Of a stretch of DNA of 64,000 nt, positions 35,340-45,659 are shown piece after piece (position 1 is the first letter of the stretch; the number at the start of each line of letters is the position of its first letter). The notes beneath the pieces are model-generated. The model did not search any database and had not been told where the DNA came from. It worked only from the letters and a program-made list of their open reading frames with translations. Source of the stretch: Sinonovacula constricta (lineage: Eukaryota > Mollusca > Bivalvia > Cardiida > Solecurtidae); assembly GCA_007844125.1 (NCBI GenBank), contig CM017564.1, positions 24,484,263-24,548,262 on the forward strand. The letters run 5' to 3'. A program made the position numbers and the translations under genes.

Positions 35340-37710
35340 AAAACCCTCTAGGAAGTCCATCTGAATCACAGATGGAAGAGAGCTTTGCATATGTTTTAAA
35401 GTACCTTGAAGATAACCCCGATGAACAGTTGACCGTGGGTGATCTCGTCCATAAGATGGAAAGAGAGCTGTGTTGACAATGCTTATACTAATAGATACAG
35501 GAAGCAATAGGTAATGGAACATTTTGGTGATTAAGTTATTTCTCTGAAATATGTGGAAAGGCGGATGTAGCTACTTTACAAAGAACAGCAAAGTCTAAAC
35601 TATGGGAGTTTTTCCAGCGACAGAATAGGGAAGACAGCGAGTCTAAACGCATTGACATGATTAAAACTGTTGGTAAACTTATAAAATGATATTGGTTCCA
35701 ACGAATCAACCTTGAAATCTGTATATTCATCACAATTAGAGGCCTCCCTTCTTCAGCAAAACCTTGATTTTGTGATTGATAGTCTTAGACTGTTCGTACA
35801 CGAGATACTTACAAACAAGGGATTCCAATGTTATTGTAGCAGCAATTGGACAGACAATACTTCAAGCTACATTAGCTCTTCTCCAAATTGGTCTAGGCAA
35901 TCAACTTTGTCACCAGTTCGCCTCTAAGTTCTTAATAGAAACTTAAAATAGTTTGGGATTTTTTTCCTCTTACAGTGAAATCCAAAAGATTGAATCCAGT
36001 GCTGCAGTGTCCGGTGGAAACACAACACCCAATATAAACCCTGGTAGCTGTGTGCACTATGTGGCAGATAACGTTGATTATGATGATAGAATGTTAGATG
36101 GTCATGAGACTTTTCATGGGAACAGCATGTGTTACACCAAGTACTTGTAGTAATCACACTATAAAGCGTCTAACTGTAAGTAAAGATAGTATTCTTGCAG
36201 CAGGAAAAATCATCATATCTTAATACGCACAAACTGATACCAACAATATTCCAGCTCAGTTTGGGAAATTACGATTCTACTAGACATCTAGACTCACATA
36301 TTCAATTAACGTGGTCCGTTCGTCCGTTCAGACCAGTGTGGTCAGGTATAATGCAACATATGCAGCATGGTGAATATCCAGGAAAATTGTCTGTAGTATT
36401 TTACCAATGATAGACTTACCACCTAGCGACGTGTCTTGTATATACTCCACTTTAAAATTTATCAGTGACCATGCCTCTAAACACGGTGTAACTCCCGATG
36501 TCACTTTTGACCAACCCCTGTATTAGAAAGCATTGACTCATAGAGCCAAATAAGCCAAATGGTAGTGACATTCAGAAAGTGGTTCGTAGGTTAGGTGGCT
36601 TTCAGGCGCGTAGCTGCCAGTACGCACAATACGCATCTGCTTACACATTGTCACCAAAAATAAAACAATTAAATCTGCAATAAAAATCTTGCGCTAGAAG
36701 AGGTGTGAGTATATTAATTGCAATCAAACAGTACCGCTATTTTGACCATGAAAAATATGTAACATTGATAAAGCGAATTAGTTTCCTGTTTTGTTGCTCC
36801 TGGTATGGGACAAAATTCGTACTCTTACATTTCAAATCAGAACTTTTCAGATAATTCCGTCCTGAAGACGATCACATACTATATTTTGCTTAAAATCTAG
36901 TTATATCTTGACACCAAAAACTCCTGAGAAGACACAATGCGCGATCTAAAAAACACAAAGTTTTCCAGAGGCGCATGCTCCCAGACCCCTCTAGAGATAA
37001 TGCATGCACATCATATCATGCCTAGCTACGCCCCTGGCTTTCACACAATCATGAGTTTCTTAGGTAGTATTGGTTACCTTATGCAGGAGGCCGGTCTAAG
37101 TGAAGTGTTAGAGACTGTGTATGCTCCTAATGTTGTCACCCATATGATGAGTGGTAAAGTTGTTGCAGTGGCAATTAGGGATCATTCATTATAAGATATA
37201 GCGCTTTCTGTAATTCTTGCTAAAGAGATATTTGATGTGGAGTTACCAGAAGCAAAAGGAAATGACACACTGGAAGGTGAATAATGAACACTACAGCAGT
37301 GAAACTAGTGATACAGGGAGTGTCTCACAAAATGTCATCATGATTTCAGATACCGGGCGTATCAAAAAAATTAGGAGATGTATTTGATGCCTTGACTTCA
37401 TGACAAATGGATGTTCCAGACGTAAATGACATAGATTTGTTACATGAGATGCTAGAGAAATTCACATTGGTAAAGAAGGTCTCAGACAATTTAGAACCGG
37501 AGATCTTTGGATTCAGTACAGTGAAATGGTCCAGATAATGCAGCTATTCATTAAGGCTGAGCGTACTAGTGACTGGGATTGACATTTGTACTATCTTCCA
37601 TGCATGTTACTATATGAACTGCGATACAAAGAGGTGCTCATGTAGAAACGATGGGCTTGAATGCTCCGTTTGTTGTGGGGAATGTAAAGGGGCAAACTCC
37701 GAACAGGGTT
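35340..37710 (+). pseudogene. Decayed member of a widespread uncharacterised multicopy family with a CXC-like cysteine cluster
   Basis: Scattered in-order matches across frames: 'QLTVGDLVHKMERELC' (35,425-35,475), 'KADVATLQRTAKSKLW' (35,560-35,610), SYSEIQKIESSAAV (35,965), VHYVADNVDYDDRMLDG (36,050), 'RPVWSGIMQHMQHGEYPGK' (36,335-36,390), YSTLKFISDHASKHGVTPDV (36,440-36,500), 'TIMSFLGSIGYLM' (37,050-37,085), 'WIQYSEMVQIMQLFIKAERT' (37,512-37,570) and a cysteine cluster KRCSCRNDGLECSVCCGEC (37,632-37,690). From memory, long uncharacterised proteins of invertebrates and fish carry these blocks in this order; the cysteine part resembles the tesmin/TSO1 CXC fold. Function unknown. More than ten stops and shifts, plus the insertion at 36,605, show it is dead. 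Confidence 0.75.
36605..37035. mobile_element. 431-bp hAT-like MITE inserted in the CXC-family pseudogene
   Basis: Left side caggcgcgtagctgcc, right side ctagctacgcccctg; read inward, the ends agree over most of 15 bp (c-a-g-g-x-g-c-g-t-a-g-c-t). The flanking words ggctttca at 36,597-36,604 and 37,036-37,043 are identical. Depending on whether the ends are taken as CAG...CTG, the duplication is 5 bp (gcttt) or 8 bp. The insertion splits the conserved Gly-Gly-Phe-His codons of the host gene, and removing it with one repeat copy restores them. Confidence 0.82.
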
Positions 37711-39234
37711 TACGACATAGCTACGCTCGCTTAAAACCACTGCCATCATACAAAATCACGTGACGATAGTAACCAACAGGCAGATTAGCTATGACGTCTT
37801 TGCCTGCCAACAGAGACTGCAGACACTTGATCTGTTTGGGCTTTTATGGAGGAGTCAAACTCCGTTATTACTTTGTGAATTTCTTCAACAGTATCCATTG
37901 ATTGTTTACATTGAACCGGTGAAACACTGAAATTTCGCAACATACACATTCATTCCGATTGTCATTTTACAGAACAAAAATTAAAAGTAAAAAAAATCAA
38001 ATCCTTCCAGATCTGAAAGGATTTCTGTGTGGTAGCAGAGATTCTCCTTACTGAAAGTGGGAGATCACTGTGTTGGAGATTGGAAAAGGGGCTCTTAAGT
38101 CTCTGAGCTTACAGAGGCAGACATCAGTAATGAATTGAATGTGGATTTTTGAGAAATATTAAATATGAACATTTGTATACCCCTTTAAAGTACATGTGCA
38201 TGTCTGTAGTTGTGTAGGCACGGTAATTGTACATTATTATCTACTACAGTGACTATTCATACAACCATCACTATTACAACCACTATCATTATTATCACTA
38301 CCAATAACAGCATCTTAACCATTTATATCATCATTTGACATCACCACCATCATTAATATCATCACTATCATCTGCAATACAATGTAGATTAATTTTGTAC
38401 CGAGTTATTGCAAACACCTTACCTGAGGTGTTATTGTGTATTTTATTAAGATACATGTTATGATTTAAAATTTGTATAAATGAGTAATTAGTCCAGAATA
38501 CATTAACCCTTAACATTGTAGATGGTGTTATTTGAAAATGCAAAGTAAATTTTATAGTAGTTTACACTATTATCAAAAGCTGTAGGGATGGCTGCAAATT
38601 TTAACAATATAAGCACAAACTTTTTAATTGCAGTTTGTGTGGTCTTTTTTCATGTTTATATAATTTGTGCTGAATATAAAATTTAAATTCACTTCAAGAT
38701 CTTCTTGAAATAGTATAAACTGAAAAGTCATGAATAAAAGTTTATTAGCTGGAATAAATAATAATATATAAGGGTATACTGATAGTGTAAACCATGAGTT
38801 ATAAGTTGCTTTGATGATAATTTTGATGAATCTATGTTATTCAATGTACTTTCCATTAACAATGTCTCCTCATTATTTTCACTGTTTGCAAAATTTTGTT
38901 TTTACAGGTGTGTAACAAGTTTAAAAAAATGTGTTTCCCGTGATTTTTTAGACTTTTTTGCCGACATCCTTCATATAACAAACCACATGGAAATGTTTGT
39001 GTTGTTTCTTTTGCACTTTGTTCAGGGTTGACCCCATTTTTGCCTTAGATTGACTGGACTTAGGCACAGGGTGGGCTGTGATCACGATTATATGTCTAAT
39101 TGTCTGTTTGTAATTTTTTTTCTATTTTTGTTCAATTTTCACTAAAGTCGTTTGTATTATAAGTATGTAATAATGTTTAAAGTGTAAATAGTTTAAGATA
39201 AATATATTAAGATATAGATCTAAGAAATTTGGCT
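37711..39234. other. Intergenic, nothing recognised
   Basis: Includes a degenerate atc/acc trinucleotide-rich stretch at 38,250-38,370. No gene identified. Confidence 0.4.
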
Positions 39235-39268
39235 TGTTTCCCTATTCTATTCTATTCTATTCTATCTG
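39235..39268 (+). repeat. (TATTC)n pentanucleotide microsatellite
   Basis: About five perfect tattc units ending in ctatctgatc. Confidence 0.92.
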
Positions 39269-39501
39269 ATCTAGCTAACCTTGTCATTTAAGTATATACA
39301 GATTTTTTTGGACGATAGACGCGGTTCAGGTCAAATATTAAATAGGTTTAATTTAAATGATAACGTTTCGAATATGTATTAAATATAGGTATAAGAGAAC
39401 CAGAGATACGTCTGTATTGACAGTTATATTTGACAGTGAATATTTGTATAATTATAGATATCTACATAGATTTAAGTAGATTCCACTCGCTACCATTCAT
39501 A

Positions 39502-40853
39502 CGAGGGGCATTTATAAAGTATTAATCAGTGCGATTTTTTAACGTTAATCCGAGCGTAATTGGTACATGTTATACATGTATGGAAAGATTAGAATCTCCT
39601 CTACAGTTACGTGCACGAGGAAACCTGGAAAAACCTACACAGTGAGCGCAATGTTCACTTGAATCGACTACGGTCAGGTACACTGCAGTTAAAAATGGCA
39701 GATAAAGAGAACAATTCTCAAGATGAGCAAAGAGCGTATTGTAAAATACGCGCATTGCTTGGCGTTGCTGCACCTGATATAAAATCAGACTTAGACAAGG
39801 TTTATGGGGACAGTGCCCTATCGTATGCCACAGTTAGAAGATGGGTCCGTCTATTTACCTCCGGTAGAGAGGCGATAAAAGATGAGACCCGTCCTGGCCG
39901 TCCAGTTACAACAATGACTGACGGAAATATTGCCGTTGTTAAAAAAGCTGTCGAAGATGATGCCCGCTGTACAGTGGAGGAGATAAGTAGTTTATGTGGC
40001 AATAATTCGTCATCGGTTTTTCAAATATTGACTCGCGTGTCAAAGCTACGCAAGGTTTGCGCCAGGTGGATACCCCACCTTCTCACTGAGGACCAAAAAC
40101 GGGAGCGCGTGCGAATTGCGTCACAGCTGCTCGATATATACAAGAATGCTGACCAAAACCGCATGAATGAAATTGTGACTGGCGATGAAACATGGGTATA
40201 TTTTATGAGCCTGACAGTAAAGAAAAAAATAAGGTGTGGGTCGGTGAAAATGACGAACGGCCCCAAGTTGCCCGTAGAGCTCGCACCTCAAAACGCATTA
40301 TGTATGCATTATTTTTTGATTGCCAGGGAATGGTGGCTCAAATTCCTATACCAGAAGGCAGGAGTGTTACTGGAATATTTTACCGAGATTCGGTTCTTTC
40401 TGCTGTTGTAAGCCACTATACTGCAGCCTGTCCCCGTACCGGCGTACGCGGAATCAAGCTCCTTCATGATAACGCACCTGCCCACAAGTCAGTGGTGGTA
40501 AAGTCGTATCTTAGCGACAACAGCATTGACACTTTACCACACCCTGCATTTAGCCCTGATCTTGCTCCGTGCGATTTTTGGTTGAATCCTTATATCAAGA
40601 ACTACATGAGAGGTCGACGTTTTGAATCTCGGCACGCCGTCGGCAGCGCACTTTTCCAGTGTCTAAACACTATACCTAAAGAGAGCTACCGAAAAGCATT
40701 TTCCGATTGGATTCATCGCTTGGAAAAGTGCATCCAAGTCAAAGGGGAATACTTCGAAGGGTTGGTCTAACAATTTCTGCAGAAATATTACGTATACGTA
40801 TTATGTATACGACTTAAGCGCCACACTGATTAATACTTTATAAATGTCCCTCG
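39502..40853 (+). mobile_element. mariner element with TA target duplication
   Basis: 1,352 bp. Inverted ends are cgaggggcatttataaagta on the left and cgagggacatttataaagta read inward from the right, matching for about 28 bp. TA lies at both borders (39,500-39,501; 40,854-40,855). It contains one mariner transposase pseudogene. Confidence 0.95.
39695..40770 (+). pseudogene. mariner transposase (DD34D), one frameshift
   Basis: ATG at 39,695 gives MADKENNSQDEQRAYCKIR, then a paired helix-turn-helix DNA-binding region (VRRWVRLFTSGREAIKDETR, GRPVTT linker). Next comes the catalytic core: first Asp in VTGDETWVYF (about 40,180), second Asp in LLHDNAPAHKS (about 40,465), third Asp in FSPDLAPCDFW (about 40,552-40,580), 34 residues after the second. 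Family length is about 345 residues; this copy would be close to full length. Near 40,200-40,206 a single base is missing in a t/a run, shifting frame between 'TWVYF' and 'YEPDSKEKNK'. All three catalytic Asp are retained, so loss of function rests mainly on that shift. Confidence 0.93.
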
Positions 40854-40989
40854 TAAACTTTTCTTAGACTGTATTATTACATTGTATTGTATACATTTTG
40901 ACCATTAATGCTTGAAGTTTTAATAAAGCAAAATCCTTCATTTTTGGTTCACGTGACAGGTTTATTATCTTTATGTATATATGTTGTAA

Positions 40990-43900
40990 GACTGATACTG
41001 AAACCATTTTTCCCCTTTTCTGGGAATGCCCAAGCGTACGAACTCTGACAGAATTTATCATGAACATCACAGTGCTGAGGATCTTCACGATGATGATCAA
41101 GAACAGGCAGATGAGTCGCCAGTGTCTGGGACGGGTCTTGGCAGCCAGAGCAGTCGAGCAGAACCAGATAGCAGCAGACTAGAGCACGTCAAATGGCCAG
41201 CCATGAATGATACACAGTGGAGAGACTTTGACACAGATGTAGACAAGATCCTGGAACAAGTGTCAGCAGGAACAGTGGTGAGAAAGCTAGAGAGCATGAC
41301 CAGATTGATCTATGCAGTCGGTAAAGAAAGATTCGGATTGAGAACATCTGTTGGGAAGAAGGCTGCAGGAAGCAAGAAGAACAGGCGGCAGCTTGAAATA
41401 GAGAGAGTCAGAAGAGACCTCCGCAACCTATTGAAACAGTACGTCAAGGCATCAGAGCTGGAGAAGATTGGTCTACAAGGCTTGAGGGACCACCTCAGAA
41501 GTAGACTCAAGGAGCTGAGGAAAGCAGAGAGAATAAGGAAAGCTAGAAGGGAGAAGACCAGGAAAAGGGCTCGGTTCCTCTCCAATCCCTATGGTTTTGT
41601 GAAGGAAACACTTGAGCAGAAGAAAACAGGGCAGCTGTCGTGTTCTAGAGAGGAAGTGGAGGAACATCTGAGAAATACCCACTCTGACCAGTCAAGGCAC
41701 GTCGAGATGGAAGGCCACGAACGGATAACCGACGTACCCATGCCTGAAGTTGCTTCATTGAGGGAGAACCAACACTCAAGGAGGTCCAAGACATCGTGAA
41801 GAAAGCAAGATCCAAGTCCGCACCAGGCCCAAATGGATTACCCTACAAGGTGTACAAGTCATGCCCGAAGCTGCTGAGACGGTTGTGGAAGCTGCTGAAA
41901 GTAGTCTGGCGTAAAGGAGATGTTCCTACGGAGTGGCAACGTGCTGAAAGCATCTTCGTACCAAAAGAAGAAGACTCCAAGGATATTGGACAGTTTCGTA
42001 CGATATCCTTGTTGAACGCTGAAGGGAAGATATTTATGTCAGTGCTCGCCCGACGTCTCACAGCATACATGACCAGCAACGGGTACATAGATACATCAGC
42101 ACAGAAAGAAGGGATTCCAGGTTTCTCTGGCTGTATTGAACACACCAGCGCAATCAGCCAGTTGATACGATAGGCGAAGATCAACAAACAAGATCTGACA
42201 GTGGTATGGCTTGACCTGGCAAATGCGTATGGGACAGTCCCGCACCAGCTTATTGACTTTGCTCTGAAACACCACCACGTGCCTGAACACATTCAGAACA
42301 TTGTTAGAAGCTACTACAGTGACATTAACATGCGCTTCACAACCATGAACTTCACAACATCCTGGATACAACTAGAGAAGGGAATTGTGACCGGCTGCAC
42401 AGTGTCAGTGATATTGTTCATTGCCGCCATGAATCTGATCATGAAAGCAGGAGACCGTGAAACCAGGGGACCGAAAACCAAGTCAGACATCAGACCAAAT
42501 AGGGGTTTTACGGATGACCTAACAATCACAACTGAGTCCCACATACAGGCACGGTGGATTCTGAACGCTCTGGAAGATGTTGTCACATGGGCCAGAATGA
42601 GCTTCAAGCCAAGGAAATCCCGGGTATTCATCCTGAGGAAAGGCAAGGTCTGGCCGAATACGACCCTTAGAGTCCAGGGTGAAGAAATTCCATCGCTGAT
42701 CAACAACCCAGTCAAATGCTTAGGGAAATGGTTTGACACTACGCTGAGTGACACCAACACCACTGAGCGCAGTAAGCAGCAGCTACAGTATGGGCTAAAG
42801 AAGATTGACGGAACAGGCCTGCCAGGGAAGTTCAAGGCCTGGTTGTTCCAACATGGACTTCTACCTCGTCTTCTATGGCCACTAACGTTGTATGAGGTAC
42901 CAACATCAACTGTTGAAGGCCTGCAGACCATGGTCAACAGGTACCTGAGACGATGGTTTGGACTCCCTCCATCCATGACAAGTATTGGACTCTACAACAA
43001 GACCGGTATGCTGCAGCCCCTTCTATCTTCTATTGTAGAGGAGTACATAGTCAGCAAGACAAGGCTTGTGTTGACCCTCAGAGATTCTAGCGACATGAGC
43101 ATCAGTAGAGCAGGGATCGAGGTTCGCACGGGTAGACGTTCAGCATCCAGCACGGTGGAGAAGGCGGAGAGCAGATTGAAACACCAGGACATTGTGGGGA
43201 TAAGCTGCTCAGGCAGACAGGGCCTTGGAAACAACACCAGGCCACTATGGAATTCTGCCACTACAGGCGAACGCCGAGCGCTTGTCCAGAGTGAGATCAG
43301 GAGAGAGGAGGAAGAGTCAAGGAAAGTGAATGCGGTTCAGATGGGGAACCAGGGAAGCTGGACAAAGTGGCAGACATCAGAAAGGACACTAAACTGGACA
43401 GACATTTGGAAATACCAGTTTTTCCAACTCCAATTCCTGATCAGGGCGGTATATGATGTCTTGCCAACACCTGCCAACCTTTAGAGATGGGGGCTGGCGG
43501 AAGCTGCTGAGTGTGCGCTATGCGGAAGCAGAGCTACTCTGGACCACATTCTGTCGTCGTGTAAAGAAGCTTTATCCCAGGGAAGATATCGATGGAGACA
43601 CGACCAGGTACTTCGGGAGATAGCTGACACCCTCGAGAGACAGAAGAAGAAGGCGAGGGTACATGTCAAGCCCAGGCACATCAACTTCATCCAGGCAGGG
43701 GCAAGGATAGAAGGCAACAAGGGAGGACAACCCTGCAGCATACTTGACGGCTCCAATGACTGGGTGGTGCAGGCAGACATTGGGAAACAACTTCAATTTC
43801 CAGACGTTGTCCACACCACCCTCCGTCCCGACATAGTGATGTCCTCAACCAAGGCAAAGAAGATTGTCATTGTGGAGTTGACGGTGGCTTGGGAAGAAAG

Positions 43901-44995
43901 ATGTACCCAAGCGTACGAGCGCAAGAAGGCCAAGTATGAAGACCTCATCCAGGAGTGTAGGCAGGCTGGATGGAAGGCTTGGAACTACCCAGTCGAGGTT
44001 GGATGTCGAGGGTTCCCCGCACCATCATTGGGGAAGATGTTCCAGGATGTTGGCATCGTGGGACAGGCAAGAAAGTTGGCCATCAAAAAAGCTTCACAAT
44101 CTGCTGAAAAGATCTCCAGCTGGCTGTGGCTCAGGAGGAACGCCAGTAGCTGGAAGCCGTCCACTAATGGGTAGTGTCTGATCAACACTATCGCCCACCA
44201 GTTTTAGCTTTTCTTGGGTTTAAAAGGGCGAAACAAGCAGTGACAAGTGGAACCTAGCTGATGACATTAGTGGTAGCAGTTCAACTGTATCAAGCAACAT
44301 CAAACAAGAGCTTGAAAAGGAGAACCTTGATTCAACCATGTTAAAAAGTAATTACTTTATATTTGGTGTCTATGATAAAATGCCAGACAATAAAAGCTAC
44401 ACAATTCTTTTTCTAGACATCAAAAGATATATTTTTTTATGTAAATACTCAATGACAAAGCCAAAAACCCGAGCTTTAATAAGGAGCTTACAACTTGCAT
44501 GGGAAATTAATAAGTCTCTTCTAAATAACAAATCAGAAGGTCTTTGGACAATTGTAAGAACTCTTTCAGAGTAGTATAATATTATAATAATACAATTTTT
44601 GTGCATTTATACATTTATGTTTTTGAATGGTATTTAAATAAGATAAGAATTTGCTAGGCTGCAGTACAAGATTCAGACATATGTATTGTAGTTTGTAACT
44701 TTTTCTTATTCTTGCTATATCTACTAGTATGATTTTTTAACAATACAGAAATGTGCTGTTCTCTCCTTTCATTTTTTGTGTTAAGTGTATGTATAACTGG
44801 ATTGAAACTAACAGCTGCTTATATTCTGTCGATACTGGTATAACATTTGCTGTTGTTAAGCTATAAATTAATTCATGCTTTATATATTTAAAATTATATA
44901 TGTATGTATTGATGTATTGTAAGGTACATGTAGGATGGATCCCCGACCTACATGCTACCTATGACGGGGACAATAAAGTTATACAATCAAAAAAA
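40990..44995 (+). mobile_element. CR1/Jockey-like LINE 3' fragment split by another LINE
   Basis: The fragment is flanked by a perfect 11-bp duplication atatgttgtaa (40,979-40,989; 44,996-45,006) and ends in caataaagttatacaatc plus a poly-A run, the hallmark of target-primed insertion. Left part (40,990-41,069): codons for ETIFPLFWECPSVRTLTEF, resembling the zinc-binding tail of LINE reverse transcriptases. Right part (44,303-44,574): 'FIFGVYDK' and 'IKRYIFLCKY', ending at TAG 44,572-44,574. The two parts join in frame when the inserted LINE and one aacatca copy are ignored. It was 5'-truncated on arrival, so never autonomous. Confidence 0.82.
41070..44295 (+). pseudogene. Non-LTR retrotransposon with C-terminal restriction-like endonuclease (R2/NeSL/Hero-type), three breaks
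   Basis: Flanked by a 7-bp repeat aacatca (41,063-41,069; 44,296-44,302). The N-terminal part is charged and coiled-coil-like (Arg/Lys/Glu-rich, about 41,330-41,570). The reverse transcriptase has 'KSAPGPNGLPYKVYK', 'FRTISLLNAEGKIF', 'VVWLDLANAYGTVP' and catalytic box GFTDDLTI (about 42,503-42,526). A zinc cluster C-x2-C...H...C lies at 43,510-43,562. The restriction-like endonuclease follows: RPDIVMS (43,825-43,845), IVELTVAWEERC (43,870-43,905), then Lys-rich helix and EVGCRGFPAP. PD...E-x-T plus Lys is the expected catalytic set. Breaks: frameshift near 41,748-41,758, TAG at 42,171-42,173, TAG at 43,482-43,484. The stop is at 44,172-44,174. Exact clade not assignable. Confidence 0.9.
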
Positions 44996-45075
44996 ATATG
45001 TTGTAAAGATGATGTAATCTAATCTATGTATACATTCTTAATAAAAATTTCTGTTTTTGTTCTGTTCTGTTGTCT

Positions 45076-45439
45076 CAAATAAGGCCACCGCCCAAAAAGG
45101 TGACCACTGACTATTGCGATCACGTTACATGTATATCGTCAACACGGTAATTTGAATCCTTGCGACCCATTCTTTGTAAATCAAAACTTTTTACGTTTAT
45201 GAAAACCAGGGCAATATTTAGGAAATAGAAGTCAGTTTATGGCCCAATAATAATTATTTTGTTGCATCCAGATGTTCAGTTATGTAATCATGTTTAATTG
45301 GCTGTAAAAAAGTAAATAACGAAGTTTAAATGTGTCAAATTAATACATGGGCTTATTTTTTTACTCACCCTGTATTAATGAATACTGTTGTGTTGTTTAA
45401 CTTGTTTTGTTGTTGCTGTTAATGTTCAATACGTACTGA
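45076..45439. other. Intergenic, nothing recognised
   Basis: AT-rich sequence. Confidence 0.4.
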
Positions 45440-45655
45440 GTTAACAACTGTATACATTTTGGAAGAATTTCTTAAGAATAAATTTATGTCTTAACGCGTC
45501 AACATTAAATATGTTTGACAGAAATTGTGGTACATGTATTAGACATTTGTCAAGGTCGACATTGTAAATCAAACGCCTTAGTGAATCATAGTTCTAACAG
45601 ATCCTGTTACCGGAAGTAAAGATTTCAATCTTTGTATAAGGTAAACAGTCTGTTT
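45440..45655 (+). repeat. Dispersed repeat R7, copy 1
   Basis: The blocks gttaacaactgtatac, 'gaatttcttaaga', caacattaaatatgtttgac, 'atttgtcaagg' and gtaaagatttcaat recur in the same order at 49,605-49,815, on the far side of the LINE. It could be a dispersed repeat or an old local duplication. Confidence 0.75.
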
Positions 45656-45659
45656 TGAG

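Larger units (their letters stand above)
39420..45075 (+). repeat. Dispersed repeat H, copy broken by nested insertions
   Basis: Host segments are 39,420-39,499, 40,856-40,989 and 45,007-45,075. Joined in order they follow the uninterrupted copy at 29,291-29,570 (gttatatttgacagtgaata, 'ttgtatacattttgacc', ggtttattatctttatgtat, then 'ttgtaaagatg' and 'aataaaaatttctg'). The gaps are a mariner and a CR1-like LINE tail that itself holds another LINE. Confidence 0.72.

Noticed and set aside
41843..42976. Antisense open frames over the RLE LINE
   Set aside because: Shadows of the sense RT frame, which has ordered catalytic motifs.
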